The translations under genes were made by a program, and so were the position numbers. DNA of 64,000 nt from Cephalopachus bancanus (taxonomy: Eukaryota; Chordata; Mammalia; Primates; Tarsiidae), in assembly GCA_027257055.1 (NCBI GenBank), contig JAPVLO010000123.1, positions 2,976,001 to 3,040,000 of the forward strand. Direction: 5' to 3'. Numbering within the stretch: position 1 is the first letter of the stretch; every line of letters starts with the position of its first letter. The notes beneath the pieces are model-generated. The model ran no database searches. It saw nothing but the letters and a program-made list of their open reading frames with translations, and had not been told where the DNA came from. Shown one piece after another: positions 49,400-60,179 of the stretch.

Positions 49400-50300
49400 C
49401 TTTGACTGAAGCTGGCCGTAATCTCCTGCGGCCTGCGCCCCAGTTGCCCCAGGGCTGCCGCAGAGGGACGGAGGGAGATGCAATCGGGGAATGCCGGCGG
49501 GGCCACGTCGTGCCGCGCCCGGGGGCCGAGCGAAGGGAGCCGGCGGCGTTGCAAGCCGGATTCCCTGGCTGGCCCCTCTGCGCGGGCGGCCTCCTGCCTG
49601 CGGGACGGCCTGGAGGTCCCTCCCCGCCCAGCCCAGGCGGGCCTCGAGGCAGGCCCCAGGCAGTCGAGCCCGGCACCCCGCGTCCGGCGCGTGGGCCCCG
49701 GGAGGGCTCGTGGCTCCGATAAGCCCCGCCGCCCCTCGTCCCCAGGGCGCACGCCGCCCGAGGGAGTCAGTGGGCCGGCAGGAGACGGGGCGACCAGAGC
49801 GCCTCGGGGTCCCGGGCCCCGCAGGGCTTGGCCCGCGCCCCAAGTCCCTCCTGCCCTTGAATTCCGAAGCATCGAGCCCATCGCTGCCTCCCGCAGCCAG
49901 CTGGTGACCCCAATCCCTCGGCCCGCGACAAGCCCTGGCTCTTGTGTTTCTGAGAACGCCGCCAATCCCCTTTCCTGTAAGTCCCAGGTTCCCCCCCCCC
50001 TTCCCCGCCCGCGGGCCAGGCTGCGGACGCAGACGCCTCCTCCGAGCGGCCGCCCGGCGCCTCCGCCTCCCTGGCTCCGCCCCCCGCCCCCCACCCCCAG
50101 TCTCTGCCTCCCCTCCCCCTTCTCTTCCAAGAGGAAACTCGCCCGGGTTTGACTCTCGGCCACCGCCCTCCCAGCGGCAGCCCAGACTCCCCCAGACTCC
50201 CGCCTCACGCGGGGGTCTCCTGAAGCCCCCGGGGGGATGCCCAAGTGGGTCCTCCCGGCTGCACCTTTCGCCATGTCCAGTTCCCACTCTCGACTCCGCC
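49400..50300. promoter_or_regulatory. Isolated CpG island about 13.5 kb upstream of MMP2
   Basis: CpG-dense DNA (gcgggcggcctcctgcctgc, ggcgcacgccgcccg, gagcggccgcccggcgcc) of about 0.9 kb with no gene I recognise. Open frames in several phases on both strands, up to 456 codons on minus, overlap one another and have low-complexity Arg/Gly/Pro-rich composition, as expected of GC-rich DNA. It may be a promoter of a non-coding RNA, an alternative MMP2 5' exon or a distal regulatory island. Confidence 0.65.
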
Positions 50301-51015
50301 GGCCCCTGCCCTCCCTCCTCGGGGACCAGCACCGAGGGACTCGCGGGGGCCACAGCCCCGTTGTGGCAAGTGCCCATCGCAGGATCCCAGAGGGACTTAA
50401 GGTGGGACAGCAGACAGGTGGGAGGGGCCGGGAGGTCTGGAAAAGGGCCGAGGCTTTCACCACGCGCCAGTTTCCTTGGGGAATGTTCCCCATCGAAGTG
50501 CCAAGCGTTGTGAGAAAGGTCAGCCTCCTTTCCAGGCCTCTAAGTACCCCTTGATTCAGATTCCCAGGGGATGCCACCCTAGGGCCTATCACCCTTCAGT
50601 CGGGGAGAGCCTAACAAGGAACGAAGGCGCCACCTCTCTTTCTCCCCTGGCTTCTGCAGAACAGCCCATGAGCACCCACCGGGCCGCAGGTGCCCTCCCT
50701 GCCACAAGGAGGCTGCGGTCTTTGGGGATGAGTGACTGATGTCTAGAGACTCTCAGCAGAAGTTGATGAGGGGCGTTAACTTCCAGGGACACAGGAGGGG
50801 AAGAGGATCAGGGAGGACTTCCCAGTGGAGGCATCCCTGGAATGGAGCCTTGAAGGCCAAGGGTGAAGGAAGAATATTCCAAACTGGGTGTCAGGTGAGA
50901 AAAGCCAGGTCCTTGAACAAAGGATCCTGGCGGGGAGGTGGAGTGGGGCTTACATGCAGCTGAGGCAAGACCCTGAGGTGATGCTGTGTCCTCTGTGTCT
51001 GCCAGAGGAGGCCAT

Positions 51016-51292
51016 TTCTTTTTTTTTTTTTTTGAGTTGGAGTTTCACTCTGTTGCCCAGACGGGAGTGTAGTGGCCGCTCCCGGCCACCGCAGCCTCGA
51101 CCCACTGGGCTCTGGCGATCCTTCCACCTCAGTCTTCTGAGTAGCCGGAATTACAGGCACGCGCTACCACGCCCGGCTGATTTTTGATTTATTGTAGAGA
51201 TGAAGTCTCGCTGCCCAGGTGGGTCTCGAACCCACGGGCTCAGGCAATCCACTCACCTCAGCCTCCCAAAGGCGCGGGATTACAGGCTGAGT
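51016..51292 (-). repeat. Lineage-type Alu lacking its extreme 5' end
   Basis: Minus-orientation dimer with a 15-T tail. The match runs to 'gggattacaggctga' and then stops, missing the final ~16 nt (5' end) of the element. Low divergence in the right arm. Confidence 0.9.
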
Positions 51293-51439
51293 TCGCGCTC
51301 AGTGAGGACGTGGCCTGGCTCTTTGGTGGGAAGTTAGAACATTCACTGGTTGCTGCTGCTGCAACACATGACCCAAGACAAAAGAGCCTCTGAGATCCTG
51401 GAGGACTTGATGCAGGCTTCCTCAGTGGTTGTTTTTATG

Positions 51440-51620
51440 AGAATATTTAACATATAAAGTTAACATTTGATGAGGGCTTGCTATGTGCCAGGTGTTTGAT
51501 AAATATTCATTCATTCATTCAACAGACATTTATTGAGGGGAATAAAATGATTATTCCTACTTTACAGTTGGAGAAACTGAGGCACACTGAGGTTAAAATA
51601 GCTTGTACCATGTCCCTTAG
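51440..51620 (+). repeat. MIR/L2-like fragment
   Basis: 'gagggcttgctatgtgccag', a (attc)n run and 'tggagaaactgaggcacact' indicate an old repeat remnant. Confidence 0.55.
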
Positions 51621-53340
51621 TTAATAAATGACCCAGCTGTTGCAAAGCTACATTTGGCGACCTGGCTTTAGAGCTGATGGCCTTAGTAACGGAAAGACAA
51701 CAGCTTCCAGAAGGATCTCAACGTCTCTGCGTTTCAAGCTCATAGCTCCCTACACTGCCCGCCGTGTCTGTACTGAGTTAGGCCATCTCTAGGCAATGTC
51801 CTGTCCCACTGCAGAGCAAGGATGCGGTCCCTGTGCTTGGTGTGTGGTCCATGTCTGGCTCTGGGTGGGACAATGATGCTCCAAGACCATTCTTTTGCAC
51901 ATCCGGTCTGAGATGGGGACAACCAGGTTTTGAAGGCACTGAGACACACAGCGTGCTCTTGGAAGGCCCCCAGCCTCCCTTGTCCTCTGGAGCTCTTCTC
52001 AGGGGGGCTCCACAGTGGACCATGCTGCAGAATGACCATCACAGCAGGATCCTGCCTAGAACCCTCTATCCAGGCCTGACTGAGAGGGGCAGAGAACCCA
52101 GGCAGGAATCGCAGGAAAGGCCGCAGTCCTGAGAGAGATCTGGAAAGGAGGCCATCTTAGTTAGGAGGCCGCTGAGAACACAAAGCGGAAGCCCCTGAGA
52201 CTGACCGAGGAGAAGTGGGTCTGGGTGTGAAAGGGCCAGGTAGTCTGGAGGGTAGGGGTCAAACATCCCAGGCTCAGGTTGCACTCAGCTATTTTTCCTC
52301 TGGCCTTCCTCTGTCCCCCAGGCTCCTCTCTCTGCAGGCCACCTCTGACAGCACACGGTTGTGTCCCCTGGGTCCCACCCACACAGCTGCTCCATGTGGC
52401 CTCTTGGCCACTCAGTGTCCTTCCAGGTCCCTGAGGAGGATCTGAGGTAGCAATGGTAGCTCTGCCTCCAGCCTGGCTGAGGGGAGAGAGGAAGGAAGAT
52501 GCACAGGAGATGTGAGGGCGGGGGAGGCGCGGAGTGTAAAATGTCACCTCACCCGCAGCGGCCACTAGCAGAAATGTGAATGAGTGATGCTGAGTGATGC
52601 TGAGGCCTGCTTTGTCTTTGCTGTGGGATTCAGCCTAGGAGGAGGCCTGGTTGTTTTTCAGCACAGGCCTCTTCAGCTGCTGGAAACAGAACCCCACCTC
52701 AGCAAAGGGGCTTCCTTTTTCTTTCTTTTAGACTTCGGTGCCTTTCCCAGGGAGACACTCGATCAACCCACCTCTGATGGCCACTGAGAGCGTTAGATTT
52801 TGCTCATGTGGTGCTGAGCACAGTCTCTGACAATCTGGAGGTACGAACAAGCCATGAACAGGAATGGCTGCCTTCCTATGAACCCAGATGGGACCAGCCT
52901 AGGGATCTGCAGGGTGCTTTCCAGAGGGGCCATCCCTCAGGGGTGCTCTGAGCTCTTGGGGGGTCATAGCCCCAGATAGATGAAGGTGGCGTCAGGGTGG
53001 AGGGGGCGATAGCTGGCTGGAGCCTGATTGGTTGAACTGAGCCCAGGCGCTGCAGGAGGAGGCTGGGTGGGGTCTGGGGAGCCACCTGAGCAGGCAACGG
53101 GAGGCAGGATGTCATGTATGAGTCAGGGATGCTGAGGCCACCAGGGACCCTGTGGGTGGGAACATTCTCCCTGGGAAAGGACAGGTCAGGTGTCAGAGTG
53201 GAATGTCCTTAGGCTTCCCCACTTGACCTCACCCCAGCAACTTGTTGAACCAGAAAGGGTTTTCTGAGTCTCTGAGCCCTTCTTTTTTGTAGGGGAAGAG
53301 TGTGTCAACATGGACATGGTTTTTCATACATGAATTAACT
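51620..53340. other. Intergenic region, no gene seen
   Basis: About 1.7 kb of unique-looking DNA without recognisable exons or repeats. Open frames are short and without domains. Confidence 0.45.
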
Positions 53341-53450
53341 ACTGTGTCAGTAGTGACCTATTGCTGCCTAACAAACTTCTCCAAAACACTGTGGCTTAAC
53401 ATAACAGACATTTATTATTTTTATTAGGCTACAGTCTGGCTGGGTGTTCT

Positions 53451-53610
53451 GCTGGCCTGGGCTGGGCTTGGCTGACCTGGGCTTAGGTAGGTTGACCTGG
53501 GCTGGGCTTGGCTGACCCAAGCTGGGCTTGGTTGATATGTCCTGGGCTTGGCTGACCTGGACTGGGCTCGGCTGACCTGGGCTGGATTTGGCTGATCTGG
53601 ACTGGGCCCT
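53451..53610 (+). repeat. 20-bp minisatellite, 8 units
   Basis: Units of gctgggcttggctgacctgg start exactly every 20 nt at 53461, 53481, 53501, 53521, 53541, 53561 and 53581, with partial units at the edges and no indels. G/T-rich on the + strand. It lies in an old repeat-like sequence (ctattgctgcctaacaaact). Confidence 0.93.
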
Positions 53611-54609
53611 CTTTTGTCTGAAGAGCTTATAGGTCAGGTGTGCTGATCTAGGCTGGGCTCTGACTTTCTAGCTGTCTAGCTTAGGCTTGTCTTCATGGTA
53701 GAAGCAGGCTTCTGAGGCAGAGCAGGGAAGTGCACAAGGATTCTTGAAGTCCAGGCTCAGAACAGACATAGTTTTGCTTCTGTCTCATTCAATGGGTCAA
53801 AGCAGAGTCAGTGGATGGGGAAATCGATTTTAACTCGTGGTGGAAGGGGCCACAAAGTCACATTACAAAGGGTACAGATTAAGAGATGGACGATTGGGGC
53901 TATTTTTGTCATCAGTCTACCAAGTTGCTAATATTTCTAGCTTCTCTTAACACATTCCCAGTGTCCATGATGGACTAGAGTCAAGTAACGCCACCCCTTT
54001 AGGCAGGGTGTGCTCTCTCGGTTTATACAACCTCACCAGGTCTCTCATTCATTTCCCTTGCTGACTTGGACTTGTAGACAAGTGAATTTGCCATCTCTTC
54101 CTCCAATTCCATGGTCATCAACCATCTATGGCTCCCCATTTTTCACAGGAGAAAGGTAAGCTCTGTCGCCTGGCACTGAAGGCTCTTCACAGTTGACTAT
54201 TGTAGACTTACTTCCCACTTCTGCCTTATATCTCTCACTCTGGCTCCCCCTTACACCTTAAGTCCTCATCACCTGTCCGCAAAAAGTGCTCCTCAGAACC
54301 CATCTACTTCGCAGGCTATTCCTTCGGCCAGGGATACTTTTCCCCTGCCTGGGGAAACTTACCCGTTCTCCAGGGCTTGGCTGAACGTTATGCCTACAGA
54401 GTGTTGTCTGATCCTTTTGGGCCTCCCTTGATGCCACCCTCCACACCTTGACTCTGACAGTTAGTTGCTCCTTCCTCTGCTATGTCTTTGAGAGTGCTAT
54501 ACACACAGCTCGCTCACTCTACTTAATGCCACTGTGGACATGCTGACTGTCCACCACATTCTCTCCCGTGAGCTTGTGAGTCCCACATGGATGAGGGAGG
54601 GGGAGGCAT

Positions 54610-54775
54610 TGGTGAGAACGCAGGCTTTGAGGCCAGACAGACCTGCACCATGTCCTGTCTCCACCACTCATGAACTCAGTCACCCTGGGCAAGTTGCTTG
54701 ATGATTTCTCTGAGCCTCAGTTTCCCCATCTGTAAAGTACATTTGCACTATATCTACCTTAGGGCACTAAGTACG
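54610..54775 (+). repeat. MIR element
   Basis: 'caccactcatgaactcagtc', 'ctgggcaagttgcttgatga' and 'cctcagtttccccatctgta' give a near-complete MIR core. Confidence 0.8.
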
Positions 54776-54799
54776 GTTTCTAGAACATGTTCAGTGAAT

Positions 54800-56380
54800 A
54801 TTTGTTTCATGAATGAACGTAGCTCGGTACCAAGTCTTTCGCTGTCTCATCTCCTCCCACCCCACCCTTCATGAGGCTCTCTGTGTTTCTTTTCTGACAA
54901 CAATATATCTGTTCCTCAGTCCATGTCAACTTCTTAATCACTCTGCAGGGATGAGAGTGAGGGACAGAAAACGCACCCACAAAATACTTGAAATTATTGC
55001 TATTCAGGGATCAGAAGACAAAGATTAGTTGCCTGTCTCTGTCTCACAAACAAATTAATGGAGTGGCAGGTTTCGGTGCAAAATACGATTCTTGTCGAAA
55101 GGATTATATGTGCTAAATCCAGCTAGAATATGCTGTGATAGGGTGTGTGTGTGTGCGTGTGTGTGTGTGTGTGTGTTTAAAGCAAAGCTGCAATAATCAT
55201 ACACTTACAACTAATAAATTGGGTCCTTTAATTCCTCTGCAATAAGCCTTTGAAATATAATCTGTCATTTCAGACTTACAGAACATGACTTTTCATAATT
55301 ATAATTCTCCAGCACATATTACTACTTATAATTAAATTCACTTTTAGGAAATAGGAAGCTTTTTTTTGGTGGATTATCTGTTCGTATGATGTCTTGATGG
55401 TAAAATTAATGTATAATCTGTTGAATACATTTGGTTAGTTTTGGATAAAAAACACATACTCTGCTATTGATCAAAAGCTGGGAAGACAGATAAGATGAAC
55501 AAAATAGACACCACTTCTCAGCAACAGCTCAGAGGCACAGCGAGCCCAAGTGTTCTTCTCTCACGCCCACCTCCCCAAACAGGCAGGTAGGCCCACAAAA
55601 AAGGGATGTTTGAGTTACTGGAAAAGACACAAAGGTTAAATGATGGTCAAATTAGGGGTTGGAGAGACGCAGGGGTATACACTTTGAAAAGTGGTTGAAT
55701 AAAGGCCCCTGGCTGGATGATCAGAAATTAGATCCCCAAAAGGCCTCAAAGGCAAATCAGTGAATTCTGTGCAGAGATATGTACACAGCCACCTCCCAAG
55801 GCATGTAAGAAAAGACAAGGAGGTAAAGAAAAAGGAAAGCTTGAACTCATAGCAATGGACCCAGAGAATGTGGGCATTCAAGACCTAAGAGCGCCATCTT
55901 GAGTTTTTGGCAAAAGAATAGCATAGAAGCCACACTGGAGCTTTATAACTCTCCAACTAAGTGAACTGACGTTTTATGACTCAACCCCAGTTCAAGGCTG
56001 GGTACACCCATAAATGGCTGTGCTCTCTACTGTGCTGCAAGAGAAGTAAATGCTTCCTTACAACTGGATTTCTTGAATGAGGAGGCGATCTCTCCCCACC
56101 AATGGAAAAGTCCTTCCAGGTTTAATTCTCTGCCTGAGAGCTGGATGATCTCTGCTAAAATGATATATGTCTCTATATATATTTTTTCCTGAGAGGGCAA
56201 CTTGGATGAGAGGTCAAATATCTAGCGTGAACCTTAGGACACAGGCACCTTTTGGCAGAGGCATAAGAGAAAGGTCACCTTGGCACTTGGGACAATGAGT
56301 TTATCAAGAAGCCTGGGTGAATTGTGGTTGATACAATAGTTGCTTCCAGGAGCCAAACGTAGGGAAAAGGTTAGAAGGGC
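54800..56380. other. Intergenic AT-rich region, no gene seen
   Basis: Unique-looking sequence with a (GT)n run of about 35 nt at 55143-55177. No exon or repeat family recognised otherwise. Confidence 0.45.
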
Positions 56381-56387
56381 ATTTATA

Positions 56388-56470
56388 TTGTGTATGTGTG
56401 TATGTGTTAGTGTGTGTCTGTATGTACCTGTGTGTGCATGCATCTGTGTGTTTGTGTGTCTGTATGTGTC
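56388..56470 (+). repeat. Degenerate (GT)n microsatellite
   Basis: tgtatgtgtgtatgtgttag and similar, running up to the MaLR LTR that begins at 56471. Confidence 0.85.
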
Positions 56471-56787
56471 TGTCTTAGTTCATTCCGGCTGCCATAACAA
56501 AATTGCATAACAAAACTAGGTCAGTTATACATAAAAGTAAATTTTATTGCTCACAGTTCTGGAGGTTGGGAAGTCCAAGAAAGAAGTGCCAGCAGATTTA
56601 GTGTCTAGTGGGGACTCACTTTCTGGTTCATAGACAGTGACTTCTGGCTGGGTCCTTATACGATAGAAAGATAAGTGGTCTTTTTCTGGCCTCTTTTATC
56701 AGGGCACTAATCGCACTCAAGAGAGCGCCTCCCTCATGGCCTAGTCACCTCCCAAAGACCTGTCACCTCCTAATATCATTACCTTAG
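56471..56787 (-). repeat. MLT1A/B-like MaLR LTR
   Basis: Complement of an MLT1-type LTR: 'tgtcttagttcattccggct', 'ctcacagttctggaggttgg', 'gtctagtggggactcacttt', 'cctcccaaagacctgtcacc'. Confidence 0.85.
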
Positions 56788-57538
56788 GCAGGGCCTGTCT
56801 TCCCGATGTCATTAAAAGCATCCCTGTCCGCAGTGACCATGCATAAGAACAAGGCTGGGACTGCCAGGGGCAGAGGAGAAGGTTTTCGTCTTGGAAATAG
56901 CTCTCCTGGCAGCAGCCCATGCCGTGACTGCTCTCTGGGAGGCAATGGATATCACATTCCTAGGGTCTCCTTTGGCTGAAGGCATGAAATGCTGCAATCT
57001 CAGCAACTACAAAGGCATTTTCTTGTGGCTGTGGTCCAGGCTAGGCACAGGGAGGAGGTCATGGGCAAATTCAAGCAGGGGAGCCTATTACGACCAGCTC
57101 ACTCAACAGAGGTGATGTCAACAAAACGTTCAGTGTTGGCCGTGAGCCCGAGAGTGGGTCAGGAACTGAGCAGAAGCCATCACTGTGCCAACTGAAGTCT
57201 CATAAACGATTCTCCAGCTCATGCTTTGGGAAAAGAGAAACCTAAAGAAGGGAAGGCATTAGCTCAAGGTCACATCCAATGTAGGCGGCCAGGACAGGTC
57301 TGAAGACATTGACTGTAACCCCTGGTCTGTGCTTGCAAAGTAGGCACATAGTATTTAAAAACGATATCCTGCTGCCTTCCTCTCCAAAGTCAAAAACAGG
57401 ACCCCGGGTGGAGCTGAAGATAAAATTGGACTTGGGGTGAGGCTCATTTCTGTTCTATCTCATGACCTTCCACCTGGAGGCACTAATAAATATACAAATA
57501 GAGGAACGGAGGAGAAGATGGGCATCTAGATAGATAAG

Positions 57539-57592
57539 AGGATGAATGAATAAATGAATAAATGAATAAATGGATGGATGGACAGATGGATA
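57539..57592 (+). repeat. (TGAA)n/(TGGA)n microsatellite
   Basis: aatgaataaatgaataaatg followed by tggatggatggacagatgga. Confidence 0.9.
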
Positions 57593-57599
57593 TTGACAG

Positions 57600-59220
57600 A
57601 GGGAAGGAACAAGGCTGAGGTCCAATAGTCCCTTCCCAAGACTGAAGGTCGGAGTTTATCCACACACATTTTAATTTTTGTCACAGAGTTGACCCACAGA
57701 GGGGTTTTAAATATGTAATAAGTTGCAAGTACAAAAGCAGGAGATTTCACTTCTTAACAATACAGATTTCTGGCTTTTCTTGAAAAAAATCAGAAGTCAC
57801 AGTAACACCAGGCTTGCATTCCACACGTATACAATCTTGAAGCTAAATAGTAGCTGCCATTTTGAAGGAATAACAATTTCCAGTTTACCACAGTTCCCGC
57901 CACTCCTTATCACTCTGTACATTCCCCATATCCTCAGTTATGTCACTTGTCTCACCCCATAGGGATCTGCGTTTTTTGACTCCTGAGTTTAATAAGTTAA
58001 AAAAGAAAATCCCTTGTCACGCCTGTTTCCCTCAGTTCACTGATGCTGCACCCAGCCAGTCTGAGGCTGGTGTTTTCTTTTTTTAAATTCCCCCCACCCT
58101 TCTGCTCTGTCCCTCTATCTTCATTTCTAGGCTGTGGCCCCAGATGATGCTAGCCCAGGCCTCAGCTCAAGATACAGAGAAGCCTTTATGGGCCTCTGCA
58201 GCCCACCTGGCTCCATGGGGATGGCAAAAGGTCTGGGCAGAAGAGAAGGGTGGTTTGAGTGCTTGTGCAGAGTGGGCAAGCAGGTAGACGTGAGGAAAGG
58301 AGCAGCTGGCCATCCGGAAGTTAAAAGAGAATGATTTCTGAAAATGTCCCTTATGCATTTTTGTATTTCATTGACATTTTAATTAAGACTGGAGCACTCT
58401 TTGGGGAGCTCTGCTCTGAAGTTGAAATCACTTTAATATGCTACCCTAGCATAAAGCTAGAGATGAATGGAAGCCTGGGGTTCTCATATGTTTCATGGTA
58501 CTTAGCAATTCTTTTTCACAATGCATTATGATGTTAAGATGGTTTATGAGTTTCTATTGGCTAAGTGCAGCCATATCAAATTATAATTTTGCTCAGTGGA
58601 TTTTGCTCTAAGAAGATTAAAGAGCACCCGGGCCTTCCCCCATGGGAAGCAGGTTTCAGGATCACCTCAATCTCAAGGCAGGCCGCAGTAAAATTGTTGC
58701 TGCAGAGAAGTGAGGTGAGCTCCGGTTGAGGGGCAGTTGAGTGTCATGCTGTAGGGTCACAACCTCACCTTTAGCAGCGTATTCTGGAAGCTGTCCTAGC
58801 TGGGAACGAGTCTACGTGTACCAGGAATTGCATCTCACATGAGAAACCTCCTCCACTCTCACATTACAAGTTATTGCTTACAGAGCTATGCACTTTTATA
58901 TCCTGTTTTGGTATTCACATTTTTTTCTCTTGATGGCTGAAACCTGAACACAATCAGAGGTGTGTGATATGAGGTATTCCCACCATTCTGTTTATTCATA
59001 GCAGCAGTTTGATGTGGCTCTCTGGTTAGTATGGGCTCACAGCTCTTGTTCTTTATCAGAATAGTTTTATCTATATCATCTACATTTTGTGCAAAATGGC
59101 TCCCATGAGCATTGTGAGTGATATTATCAGTTTGAAATTATATAGCCTTCCAACAATGAAATAAATGAAGAACACTGAAATAACAGCTGCTACCAAGGCT
59201 TGGGTATGTCAAATAAATGG
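57600..59220. other. Intergenic region, no gene seen
   Basis: About 1.6 kb of AT-rich unique-looking DNA; no exon, repeat family or island recognised. Confidence 0.45.
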
Positions 59221-59239
59221 GAGAAAGAAGTTTATTTAA

Positions 59240-59677
59240 TACATCTTTTAATAAATAAGTCATTGGATTAAGTGGATACTCATCTGGAAAAAATATAAAG
59301 TTGGATCCCTACCTCACAACTTATACCAAAATAAATTCCACATGAATCAATGTTTTTATACATATAATAAAACACAAAAGAATTGATAAAATATGGGGAC
59401 ACTAAAATAATCTCAAAATGAGTAAGAGTTTTCAAAATATGAGTGAAACACCAGAAGCCATAAAAAAAATTTTGTTACAAGAGAATCTTTATAAGGCTGC
59501 ATAACAGAAAAGCAAATATTAAAAACAAACTAAACATGGAAAACTATGTGCAGCACATATCCTGCAATAACTAACTTACTGAATATATAAAGAGTTTCTA
59601 TAAATCAATAAGAAGAGTTCAAATGACTGAACAGAAAAATGTGTTGAGAATATGAACAGGCAATTCAAGAAAAATTA
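59240..59677 (+). repeat. L1 LINE fragment (3' part of ORF2)
   Basis: 'tggatccctacctcacaact', 'accaaaataaattccacatg' and 'gaatatataaagagtttcta' followed by 'aaatcaataagaagag' match the end of L1 ORF2 in the coding order. Many stops; old and truncated. Confidence 0.75.
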
Positions 59678-60171
59678 AATGAACTCTTGAAAAACATGGG
59701 TTGAAACTTCACAGGTCCACTGATATGGGGATTTTTTTCAATAAAAGCTACGCCAAGTGTGTCTCTCTCCTACCTCCTATTCAATCTCCTCCACCTCTTC
59801 TGCCTCTGCCACTCCTGAGACGGCAAGACCAACCCTCCTCTTCAGCCTATTCAATTTGAAAACAATAAGGATAAAGACCTTTATGAAAATTCCCTTCCTC
59901 TTAATAAATAGTAAATATATTTTCTTTTCCTTATGATTTTCTTAATCTTGTTTTCTTTTCTCCAACTTACTTTATTTGTACAAATGCAGTGTAGAATACA
60001 TGTAGCATACAAAATATGTGCTAATTGACCGTTTATATTATCGGTCAGGTTTCTCATCAACATTAGGCTATTAGTAGTTAATGTTTTGGGGGCATCAAAA
60101 TTCATACATGGAGTTTTCAGCTATGTGTGTGGTTGGCACCCCTAACTACTGGATTGTTCAAGGGTCAACCG
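59678..60171 (+). mobile_element. Tigger2/MER2-like DNA transposon remnant
   Basis: Ends read 'gaactcttgaaaaacatggg' and 'ttgttcaagggtcaacc', inverted-repeat termini of the Tigger2/MER2 group, flanked by TA on both sides (59676-59677, 60172-60173). The inner 'tatcggtcaggtttctcatc' also fits. Non-coding, about 494 bp. Confidence 0.8.
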
Positions 60172-60179
60172 TACTATTT

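Noticed and set aside
49222..50592. 456-codon open frame on the minus strand (and overlapping 339- and 224-codon frames)
   Set aside because: The frames lie in a CpG island, overlap in several phases on both strands, and are Arg/Gly/Pro-rich without any domain. GC-rich DNA lacks stop codons by chance.
53451..53610. Regular 20-bp repeats as a CRISPR-like array
   Set aside because: The units are contiguous with no unique spacers and the genome is vertebrate; it is a minisatellite.
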